A stretch of 12,366 bases of DNA from Candidatus Aenigmatarchaeota archaeon. Lineage in GTDB: Archaea; Aenigmatarchaeota; Aenigmatarchaeia; CG10238-14; SCSR01. Below, in pieces: positions 6,236 through 12,366 of this stretch. Position 1 is the first letter of the stretch. Each line of letters begins with the position of its first letter. The stretch is from assembly GCA_030616125.1 (NCBI GenBank), contig JAUWXZ010000008.1, forward strand, positions 1-12,366, written 5' to 3'. The translations under genes were made by a program, and so were the position numbers. The notes under the pieces are model-generated. The model was not told the DNA's origin, ran no database searches, and saw only the letters and a program-made list of their open reading frames with translations.

Positions 6236-7957
6236 ATGACAATAAGATCACCAATCATAGTAACAATAGGACACATAGACCATGGAAAAACTACTTTGTT
6301 AGACAAAGTTAGAGGTACCTCTGTTACAAAGACTGAAGCTGGACTTATAACTCAACATGTAGGAGCAAGTTATATTCCAATTGATACCATTAAAAAAATT
6401 TGTGGAAATCTACTTCAAAAATTAAAGATTAAAATTACAATTCCTGGTTTATTATTTGTTGATACTCCTGGACATGCTGCTTTTGTTACTTTAAGAAAGC
6501 GTGGTGGAGCAGTATCGGACTTGGCAATTTTAGTTGTCGATATTAATGAAGGTTTTAAGGAACAAACCGATGAAAGCTTAATGATACTTAAAGAATTCAA
6601 AGCTCCATTTGTAGTTGCAGCAACGAAGATTGATAAAATCTTTGGGTGGTATCCCTCTTCAAACTTATGTTTTCTTGACAGTCTCGCAAAACAAAGAGAC
6701 AGCGTGAAAGATGAATTAAATAGAAAAGTTTATCAAATTGTTTCGCAGTTAGCAGAAAGGGGATTTGATTCAGAAAGACTTGACAGAATAGAAGATTTCA
6801 AAAAAGAAATAGCAATAGTTCCTTGCTCTGGGATAACTGGAGAAGGTGTTCCTGATCTCTTGATGGTCTTGGTTGGTTTGGCTCAACAATTTTTAAAAGA
6901 AAGATTGCAAGTTTCTGAAGTTGCTCAGGGTACAATATTAGAAGTTAAAGATGTTAGGGGTTTTGGAATTACTGTAGATGTGATTTTGTATAATGGAAGT
7001 ATTAAAAAAGGTGATTATTTAGTCATTGGAGGAAAAAAACCGATAGCAACAAAAATTAAAGCTTTGCTTAGACCAAGACCTTTGCATGAATTGAGAGTAG
7101 AAAAACAATTTGAGTCTGTTGATGAAGTTTTTGCCGCATCAGGAATAAAAATTTCAGCTCAGAATCTTGAAGGAGTTATTGCTGGTTCTCCTTTAGTCAT
7201 TGCAAAAACTGAAAAAGATATTGAGGATGCTAAAAAATTAGTTCAAAAAGAAGTTGAAGAAATTCAATTTATCAAACAAGTAGAAGGAGTTATTCTAAAA
7301 GCTGATACTCTGGGAAGCTTGGAAGCGATGATAAAATTATTGACAGAGGAGAATATACCGATAAGAAAAGCAGAAGTTGGGAATATAGTAAAAGAAGACA
7401 TAATCGAATTGCAGAACATTAAAGATGATTTAAAAAAAGTCATCTTTGCTTTCAATGTCAAACCATTAGAAGATGCTAAAAATTTAGCAAAGGATTTGGG
7501 GATTAAAATTCTTCAAAATAATATAATTTACAAATTGATAGAAGAATATAAAGAGTGGTGTTTGAAGAAAAAAGAAAGAGAGGTTCAAGAAAAAATAGAA
7601 AAAGTCTCTCGCCCTTGCCAACTCAAAATTCTTAAAGGTTTTGTTTTTCGTGTAAGTGGTCCAGCAGTTTTTGGAGTTGAAGTTCAAAAAGGATTGTTGA
7701 AACCTGGAGTTTTGATGAAAAGAAAGGACGGAAAAATAATTGGAAGGGTAAAAGAAGTTCAAAGTGAGGGGCAAAGTATTAAAGAAGCTAAACCTGGAGA
7801 AAAAGTTGCAGTTAGCATGGAAGAACCTACCATAGGAAGACAGATAAAAGAAGGTGATACACTAGTCTCTGTTTTGAGTGAAGATGAGCTTAAAATTCTG
7901 AGAGAAATTTGGGACATATTAAGCCCGAATGAAAAAGAACTATTGAAAGAATTTTAA
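6236..7957 (+). CDS. infB: Translation initiation factor aIF5B (IF2 homologue)
   Basis: aIF5B is the GTPase that promotes ribosomal subunit joining and initiator tRNA placement. From ATG 6236 it is 573 aa, normal for the archaeal factor. The G domain shows GHIDHGKT (about 12-19), ITQHVGA with the switch-I Thr, DTPGH (76-80), TKID (130-133) and SGITGEG. Domain II follows (about 225-340), then domain III with KADTLGSLEAMI (355-366). The YKLIEEYKEW helix leads to domain IV, a beta barrel with GFVFRVSGPAVFGVEV. It lacks the long N-terminal extension of eukaryotic eIF5B and has no intein. A GTG at 6227 would add MIK. I prefer the ATG because GTGAT at 6227-6231 then serves as an SD-like site four bases upstream. 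The G4 motif has Thr instead of the usual Asn (NKxD). The next gene begins 24 bases downstream. Confidence 0.95.
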   Translation: MTIRSPIIVTIGHIDHGKTTLLDKVRGTSVTKTEAGLITQHVGASYIPIDTIKKICGNLLQKLKIKITIPGLLFVDTPGHAAFVTLRKRGGAVSDLAILVVDINEGFKEQTDESLMILKEFKAPFVVAATKIDKIFGWYPSSNLCFLDSLAKQRDSVKDELNRKVYQIVSQLAERGFDSERLDRIEDFKKEIAIVPCSGITGEGVPDLLMVLVGLAQQFLKERLQVSEVAQGTILEVKDVRGFGITVDVILYNGSIKKGDYLVIGGKKPIATKIKALLRPRPLHELRVEKQFESVDEVFAASGIKISAQNLEGVIAGSPLVIAKTEKDIEDAKKLVQKEVEEIQFIKQVEGVILKADTLGSLEAMIKLLTEENIPIRKAEVGNIVKEDIIELQNIKDDLKKVIFAFNVKPLEDAKNLAKDLGIKILQNNIIYKLIEEYKEWCLKKKEREVQEKIEKVSRPCQLKILKGFVFRVSGPAVFGVEVQKGLLKPGVLMKRKDGKIIGRVKEVQSEGQSIKEAKPGEKVAVSMEEPTIGRQIKEGDTLVSVLSEDELKILREIWDILSPNEKELLKEF

Positions 7958-7981
7958 ACTTATATATCAAAATAATATTAT

Positions 7982-9112
7982 ATGAAAATTGATAAGATCC
8001 TAATTACAGTTATTTTAACTTTATCAATAATTGGTGTGGCAGTTGTAGCCCAAGAAGAATTGCCAAGAGCGGGAACAACACCAGACTCTTGGCTTTATGG
8101 TTTGGATAGAGCATGGGAAAGAATTCGAATGTTCTTTACTTTTAATCGAGCTGATAAAGCAAAGCTACATCTACAATTTGCAGGTGAAAGATTAGCAGAA
8201 GCAAACGAAATGGTTAGAAGAGGCAAACCAGAATTTATTCAAGACTTAATGAAAGAGCATGAAGCAGAAATAAATCAAACAGAAAATGAAGTTGAAGGAT
8301 TAAGAGTTCTGGGAAGAAATATCACCGCTTTGGTTGAACATGTATCAAATGTTACCTACAAGCATATTCTTGTTTTAGAAGAAGTTCTGGAGAAAGTCCC
8401 AGAGCAAGCAAAGCCAGCAATAGCAAAAGCAATAAATGTTTCTTTAAAGGGACATGAAACTGCAATTATAAGGTTAAGTGAAAATCTACCTGAAAAAGCT
8501 GCAGAGTTTAGAATGAGATTTGCTGAAAGTAGGTTAGAGAAAGTAAGGGTAAAGGCTTTAGAAGGAAAAGTGGAGGAAGCTGAAGAGCTTGCGGAAGAAT
8601 ATGAAGAAGAAATAAACAAATCTATAAACCTAACTGAAAAGGCCGAAGGATTGGGAAGAAATGTTACCCTTTTAGCAGAACATGTTTGTAACATGACTTA
8701 CAAACACATTCTTGTTTTAGAAAGAGTTTTGGCAAACGTTAGTGAACAAGCCAAACCTGCAATAGAACATGCAATAAATGCGTCGATGAAAGGACATGAA
8801 AATTGTGCAGAAAAAATTAAAGAAAGAATTGGACAAATAATAAGCGAAATAAGAAAAACAAATTGTACAGTCAATGCAGATTGTGCTCATTTAGGTTGCC
8901 CCAGAGTTTGGGGAAATGATACAACACTATGTCATGAAGGAAAATGTAAATGTGGGGCAAAGTGGGAAATTGTTAATGCAACAGAATGGAGAGAAAGATT
9001 TAATGAAACTTTGACGCCAAAGGTTCAAAGAACAGTTGAAAGAATAAGGGAAATGTATGAAAGCACAGTAGGTGTAAATAGTAGCAGTAGCACCGTCAGA
9101 ATAAACTCTTAA
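7982..9112 (+). CDS. Secreted DUF5667-like protein with duplicated helical module and Cys-rich tail
   Basis: This is a 376-aa exported protein. Residues 5-23 are a signal peptide or anchor (hydrophobic, ending VVAQEE). The following LPRAGTTPDSWLYGLDRAWERIRMFFTF matches the opening of DUF5667 proteins: a Pro-Asp-Ser-x-LY-x-L-x-R signature, then helices. Residues 67-162 and 181-276 are two copies of a helical module, each centred on GRN-[IV]-T-x-L-x-EHV and TYKHILVLE. A six-Cys segment (C295-C324, DCxxLGC...C...GKCKC) resembles the small Cys-cluster motifs of other archaeal exported proteins. A Ser-rich end (SSSST) closes the chain. About 15 N-x-S/T sequons fit an extracellular glycoprotein. 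The function is unknown; envelope or adhesion is a guess. It starts 24 bases after aIF5B, with an A/T-rich TTATATAT stretch that might be its own promoter. Its last 17 bases overlap the convergent phosphoesterase gene. Confidence 0.8.
   Translation: MKIDKILITVILTLSIIGVAVVAQEELPRAGTTPDSWLYGLDRAWERIRMFFTFNRADKAKLHLQFAGERLAEANEMVRRGKPEFIQDLMKEHEAEINQTENEVEGLRVLGRNITALVEHVSNVTYKHILVLEEVLEKVPEQAKPAIAKAINVSLKGHETAIIRLSENLPEKAAEFRMRFAESRLEKVRVKALEGKVEEAEELAEEYEEEINKSINLTEKAEGLGRNVTLLAEHVCNMTYKHILVLERVLANVSEQAKPAIEHAINASMKGHENCAEKIKERIGQIISEIRKTNCTVNADCAHLGCPRVWGNDTTLCHEGKCKCGAKWEIVNATEWRERFNETLTPKVQRTVERIREMYESTVGVNSSSSTVRINS
8180..8467 (+). repeat. Helical module, copy 1 (coding repeat)
   Basis: Residues 67-162 of the DUF5667-like protein. 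It aligns without gaps to residues 181-276 at an offset of 114 residues. In the best 26-residue core (111-136 against 225-250) I count 20 identities, and long DNA stretches such as cattcttgttttagaa are nearly the same, implying tandem duplication. Confidence 0.75.
8522..8809 (+). repeat. Helical module, copy 2 (coding repeat)
   Basis: Residues 181-276, the partner of the copy at 8180-8467. This copy alone contains cysteines (C236 and C275), which may pair with each other or with the C-terminal Cys cluster. Confidence 0.75.
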
Positions 9113-9866
9113 TTCCTAAATTTCCTATAGTTCCAAGAAATGTTCCATCCAGTAAGTAGGCTCTGGATTTTTCTATATCAAGAAATTTATTTGCAAGAAC
9201 AGGACCTATCAACTCCTCATCCAACATTCGATTAAGAGCTACTCCTCCAAGCAGTCTATTGAAAGTTGGTAGAATTGTTGTTTGTAATTCTCCAGTTTTT
9301 TTTATTTTGTATTTTTTCTTAACAAGCTCCTTACCCATTCCCCCTCTTATCCAAACTTGTTCTATAAACCTGTAACCAAGTTTATCTTTAAACTCTATAG
9401 CCGGATGTGTATGAGCCATAAAAAGGTAATCGCACCGCATCAATTTTTTAGAAGGCCAAGCATGACCATGAAAGAATCCATATTTTCCAATTTTAAGTCC
9501 GCGGGGAGAACAAACTTTAACTTCTTTTGGAATAATTCCACGTAAAAGAGTGTCATGGTTCCCTTTAACCAAAATAACTTGAACTTTTTCTGTCAGGTGA
9601 TTTAATAATTTTGGAATTTCCTTTTCTTCCCTATAACTTATTCCAGGAACTTTATGTTTAATATCACCAAGGATCAGAAGTGTTTTTGCTCTGGTTATTT
9701 TAATTAATTGATCGAGAATTTTTTGAAATTTTTCTGCTTGTGATGGAATTACAATTCCTTTTTTATACAATTCATATTCCAAACCAATATGAAGATCTGC
9801 CACGACTAGAATTCTCTTATCAGAAATGAATAGGGTAGGGTGATCTGTAATAAATTTAATTGTCAT
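9096..9866 (-). CDS. Archaeal SbcD-related metallophosphoesterase
   Basis: A calcineurin-like metallophosphoesterase with all metal-binding motifs. From ATG 9866 these are DLH (24-26), GD (67-68), GNHD (102-105), GHAW (134-137) and HTHP (152-155). The C-terminus (PTFNRLLGG, then YLLDGTFLG) is characteristic of the archaeal family annotated as SbcD-related putative phosphoesterase, about 230-260 aa. It is not canonical Mre11, which is longer and has a capping domain. Members are thought to act on nucleic acids and often sit near the helicase Lhr, but the substrate is not established. A GTG at 9875 would add three residues; the ATG is preferred because GAGTGA lies just upstream and a TATA-like AAATATAG is centred 26-27 bases away. 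It stops at TGA, so TGA works as a normal stop here. It is divergent from herA and overlaps the DUF5667-like gene. Confidence 0.9.
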   Translation of the reverse strand: MTIKFITDHPTLFISDKRILVVADLHIGLEYELYKKGIVIPSQAEKFQKILDQLIKITRAKTLLILGDIKHKVPGISYREEKEIPKLLNHLTEKVQVILVKGNHDTLLRGIIPKEVKVCSPRGLKIGKYGFFHGHAWPSKKLMRCDYLFMAHTHPAIEFKDKLGYRFIEQVWIRGGMGKELVKKKYKIKKTGELQTTILPTFNRLLGGVALNRMLDEELIGPVLANKFLDIEKSRAYLLDGTFLGTIGNLGIKSLF

Positions 9867-9885
9867 AATACTCACTCTGAGTGGT

Positions 9886-9905
9886 AAACTATATTTTTAT
9901 TTATA
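9886..9905. promoter_or_regulatory. Shared A/T core of the phosphoesterase/herA divergent promoter
   Basis: On the minus strand AAATATAG (9889-9896) is centred about 26 bases from ATG 9866. On the plus strand TTTATTTATA (9896-9905) lies about 24 bases before the herA ATG. Both spacings suit leaderless or near-leaderless transcripts, so the two TATA elements abut in one 20-base stretch. Confidence 0.5.
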
Positions 9906-9923
9906 GTATCTAAATCTTAATCT

Positions 9924-11429
9924 ATGCAAGAAATAGGAACTGTGATTTCAACATTTGAAGGCCCGAGTAGCAATAAGTTTTCTTTTGTAGTAAATGAAAA
10001 CCAAAGCCTAGTAAGAAAAGGTCAATTTGTTCAATTAGAAATAGAAGATGGATTATTAATAGCAAGAGTGTCTGAAATAATAAAAACAAATCGCTATTTC
10101 ATGAGAGCAGAGTCTGTAAGAGAATATGAACGTTCAGGTAAGCCGTTGATGGAATTTTTTCCAGTTGACAGATGGGAATACTTAGTTGCTCATGCAGCTC
10201 CCTTGGGAATTTATTTAGATGGAAAACAGAAGAGGGTTGGCTTTCCTCCCTCTCCTGGACAGAAAGTTTTTAGTATAAATGAAAAAATTTTATTTGATTT
10301 TTTAGGCCTGGACCAAGAAAGGGGTTTGGATATAGGCAATATAGAATTTCACAACATCAACACAAAATTAAATCTAACTAAACTGTTTCAAAAACACTGT
10401 GTGATTCTCTCTCAGACTGGCTATGGAAAATCTCATTTGGTTTCTGTACTGATAGAAGAAATTCTTGATAGACAGGACAAAGCCAAGCCAGCAATAATAG
10501 TTGTTGATCCTCATGGAGAATATGTTGGTTTCTCTGAAGATAAAAATTATATTTCAAAAACAAAAGTTTTCAATTCAAGTAATGTTAGGATTGCGACAAA
10601 CAATTTGTCTGTTGGACAAATATGTGAATTCCAACCTTTTATAACCTCTGTAGAAAGAAGAGAACTAGGCAAATTAATAAAAAAACTGAAAGAACAAAAA
10701 GGGACCTATGATATGAATGAATTGATTACTTCTATCGAACTGAGTGATATAAAACCAAACACGAAGACCCCTTTGATGGCCTGGTTATCAGATTTGAATT
10801 CTACAAATTTATTTAGTAATGTTGATTCTCCAAGTTTAGAAGAATTAGCTAAAGCAGGACAACTAAGTATTTTAGATTTATCAGATTTTATCCACTTAAA
10901 AGATAGACAAATTATCATAAGTTATATTGCTAGAAAATTATTCAGAACGAGAAGATCAAATAAAATTCCTCCATTTATTTTTGTGGTAGAAGAAGCACAT
11001 CAATTTGCTCCTGAACAAGTTGAAAAAGCTGGAGCAATATCAAAAAATATTATTGAAACGATAGCAAGGGAGGGGAGAAAGTTTAATGCCTGTTTAGTCT
11101 TAGTTTCCCAAAGACCGATTCAGTTATCAACGACTGCCCTCAGTCAATGTAACACGGCCATTCTTTTAAGAATTGTTAATCCTTATGACATAAAACATAT
11201 TACAGAATCTTGTGAGGCAATAACTTCTGATATAATGGAAATGTTGCCAGGATTGAAGATTGGGGAAGCAATAATTACTGGTGCAGCAGTAAACTATCCT
11301 TTGCTTGTTGGTGTAAGAAAGAGAAGAAGTAAAGAACTGACAAGAATTGGTGAAAGACTAGAAGATGCAAGTGTTTCCTATTTAAAAAATTTGGATAGGA
11401 GTAAAAAAGATTTGGAAGCTTTTAAGTAA
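9924..11429 (+). CDS. herA: HerA-type hexameric DNA-translocating ATPase
   Basis: This 501-aa protein matches HerA, which with NurA nuclease and Mre11-Rad50 resects DNA ends in archaeal recombinational repair. A beta-barrel HAS domain (about 1-90) starts MQEIGTVIST. The P-loop region is ILSQTGYGKS (161-170). VVDPHGEY (193-200) is a hallmark of HerA/DUF87 ATPases. Walker B is FIFVVEEAH (351-359). VSQRP (394-398) supplies the sensor/arginine segment, and the C-terminus (to 501) carries the basic stretch GVRKRRSK. In the P-loop the first Gly of GxxxxGK[ST] is Ser163; the GKS itself is intact. It starts at ATG 9924 with no SD and a TATA-like stretch about 24 bases upstream, so a leaderless message is likely. 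It is divergent from the phosphoesterase and ends eight bases inside the convergent rad50. NurA is not in the window. Confidence 0.92.
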   Translation: MQEIGTVISTFEGPSSNKFSFVVNENQSLVRKGQFVQLEIEDGLLIARVSEIIKTNRYFMRAESVREYERSGKPLMEFFPVDRWEYLVAHAAPLGIYLDGKQKRVGFPPSPGQKVFSINEKILFDFLGLDQERGLDIGNIEFHNINTKLNLTKLFQKHCVILSQTGYGKSHLVSVLIEEILDRQDKAKPAIIVVDPHGEYVGFSEDKNYISKTKVFNSSNVRIATNNLSVGQICEFQPFITSVERRELGKLIKKLKEQKGTYDMNELITSIELSDIKPNTKTPLMAWLSDLNSTNLFSNVDSPSLEELAKAGQLSILDLSDFIHLKDRQIIISYIARKLFRTRRSNKIPPFIFVVEEAHQFAPEQVEKAGAISKNIIETIAREGRKFNACLVLVSQRPIQLSTTALSQCNTAILLRIVNPYDIKHITESCEAITSDIMEMLPGLKIGEAIITGAAVNYPLLVGVRKRRSKELTRIGERLEDASVSYLKNLDRSKKDLEAFK

Positions 11430-12366
11430 TTGATAAAACTTTCGTTACTTCATCTTTTTCTTTGTCCCTTTCTAGTCTATAAGCATTACCGGTAACTGCA
11501 TCTTCTAATTCTGCTTGATGTGTAATTAAAAATGTTTGGTCTATAAATTTACCAACTCTTTCTCTAAGAGTTGCTGCTAATTCTTTTATTGCTCTTGCGT
11601 CCAAGTTAGCAGTAGGTTCGTCCAAAATAAGCATCCTTAATTGAGGAGCTAGAACCAAAGAAAATGCGATTCTTAAAGCTAGACAAGCAATAGATCTTTC
11701 TCCACCAGATGCAACCCCCTCAACACTAATAAATCTACCTGAACGTTCCTGTAGTTGTAAAACATAATCCCTTTCTTCTATTCCAAGCTTGATCCCAGAA
11801 AAATCTTGATAAGGATAAAGTGTGTTCCACAAATGGTTCATTGTATAATTTACTGCTATAACAAATTCTTTTCTTAATTCTGTTTGTGTGTATTCTAAAG
11901 CCTTTCCAAAAATTTTTAATTCTTCAGTTAGTTTTTCCAGTTTTTTTATTTCATTTTTTTCTTTCAAAGTATTAGAAAAATTTTGTTCAGAATCTTTAAG
12001 CCTATCCTGTCTTTCTTTAACAAGCTGATTTAAACCTGTAATTTTTGTGGCTAGTTCCCTTTCCTTACCAATTAAGTTTCTTAACAAAGATTCTCCTTTA
12101 TTTAAATCTCTACCTGAAATTTTACTTTCTGCTTCTTCTATTTTTTTGATGATTTTTTCTCTATCTTTTATTAGTACACTAATTCTGTTCTTCCTTTCTT
12201 CATATTCTTTTAATTGATCAAAAAGAAAATCGAGCTTTTGTTTTTCATTAGTTCCTTTCTTAAATTGTTCTTCCAAATTTTCTAATTCAGTTCTTAAAGC
12301 AGACAACTCGTTATCAAATTTTATGGAAGATTCACTCAGGATAACAAAAATATTTTTAGAATTTTC
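11422..12366 (-). CDS. rad50: Rad50 ATPase, C-terminal part (5' end outside window)
   Basis: The frame is open from the right edge to TAA at 11422-11424, giving 314 in-window residues. The gene is therefore cut by the window; a TTG at 12306 is only an internal Leu codon. Rad50 is the SMC-like ATPase that partners Mre11 in DNA double-strand-break processing. The in-window part is the descending coiled coil (about residues 20-170) and the C-terminal ATPase lobe. The lobe contains ABC signature ASGGERS (219-225), Walker B MLILDEPT (245-252), D-loop ANLD and H-loop FLITHQ (His283). The Walker A lobe, first coiled coil and zinc hook lie beyond 12366, so Rad50 is favoured over SMC by the YPYQDFSG and ASGGERS-IACLALRIA wording and by herA next door. 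It overlaps the 3' end of herA by eight bases. Mre11 may precede it outside the window. Confidence 0.85.
   Translation of the reverse strand, partial: ENSKNIFVILSESSIKFDNELSALRTELENLEEQFKKGTNEKQKLDFLFDQLKEYEERKNRISVLIKDREKIIKKIEEAESKISGRDLNKGESLLRNLIGKERELATKITGLNQLVKERQDRLKDSEQNFSNTLKEKNEIKKLEKLTEELKIFGKALEYTQTELRKEFVIAVNYTMNHLWNTLYPYQDFSGIKLGIEERDYVLQLQERSGRFISVEGVASGGERSIACLALRIAFSLVLAPQLRMLILDEPTANLDARAIKELAATLRERVGKFIDQTFLITHQAELEDAVTGNAYRLERDKEKDEVTKVLSIT

Noticed and set aside
8356..8694. Minus-strand 112-codon open frame opposite the DUF5667-like gene
   Set aside because: Its composition (Ser, Phe and Ala rich) is the mirror of the Glu/Lys/Ala-rich helical protein, and it has no domain or start signal.
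9096..9866. Calling the phosphoesterase Mre11
   Set aside because: It is too short, lacks the capping region, and its C-terminal FNRLLGG and LLDGTFLG signatures belong to the SbcD-related archaeal family instead.
12304..12306. TTG at 12306 as the start of a separate 294-aa protein
   Set aside because: The same frame stays open to the right edge with coiled-coil-compatible sequence, and the product has only half of a Rad50 ATPase. It is an internal codon of a truncated gene.

Overview
The window comes from an archaeon. The evidence is the archaeal informational and repair genes it carries: a TATA-binding protein (TBP) fragment, the initiation factor aIF5B, a HerA-type ATPase and a Rad50 C-terminus. 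TATA-like boxes and Asn-glycosylation sequons crowded into the predicted surface proteins fit this. Base composition is strongly A+T rich. Genes are tightly packed and several convergent pairs overlap at their ends. Together with a DUF5667-like protein and very small proteins, this suggests a small-genome archaeon, possibly of the DPANN type. The lineage is inference, because no rRNA gene is present.

Layout: 1-125 (minus) is the N-terminal part of TBP, running off the left edge. 309-2639 (plus) is a large glycosylated, membrane-anchored surface protein built of Ig-like modules. 2744-3157 (plus) is a small membrane protein interrupted by an in-frame TGA five codons after a well-signalled ATG. 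On the minus strand lie a pair of unknown genes (144 aa and a newly noted 57-aa coiled-coil protein, 3154-3763) and a two-gene unit of a membrane-anchored GH63-type glycosidase with a newly noted 54-aa protein (3878-6183). This unit ends in a long A/T palindrome followed by T-rich sequence. Plus-strand aIF5B (6236-7957) and a secreted DUF5667-like protein with a duplicated helical module and a Cys-rich tail (7982-9112) follow.

The right-hand third looks like a DNA-repair neighbourhood. It holds a metallophosphoesterase of the archaeal SbcD-related type (minus), a HerA ATPase divergent from it over a shared A/T promoter region, and the C-terminal ATPase half of Rad50 (minus), which continues past the right edge. 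Neither NurA nor a canonical Mre11 is visible; in many archaea these sit beside HerA and Rad50 and could lie beyond position 12366.

Two themes emerge: a set of extracytoplasmic proteins (the 776-aa surface protein, the glycosidase, the DUF5667-like protein) and core information-processing genes (TBP, aIF5B, HerA, Rad50). No gene-free stretch exceeds 300 bases; the longest gaps are 126-308, 2640-2743 and 3764-3877. I saw no tRNA, rRNA, CRISPR array, insertion sequence or phage gene. The least understood parts are the TGA-interrupted gene and the small genes at 3154-4042.
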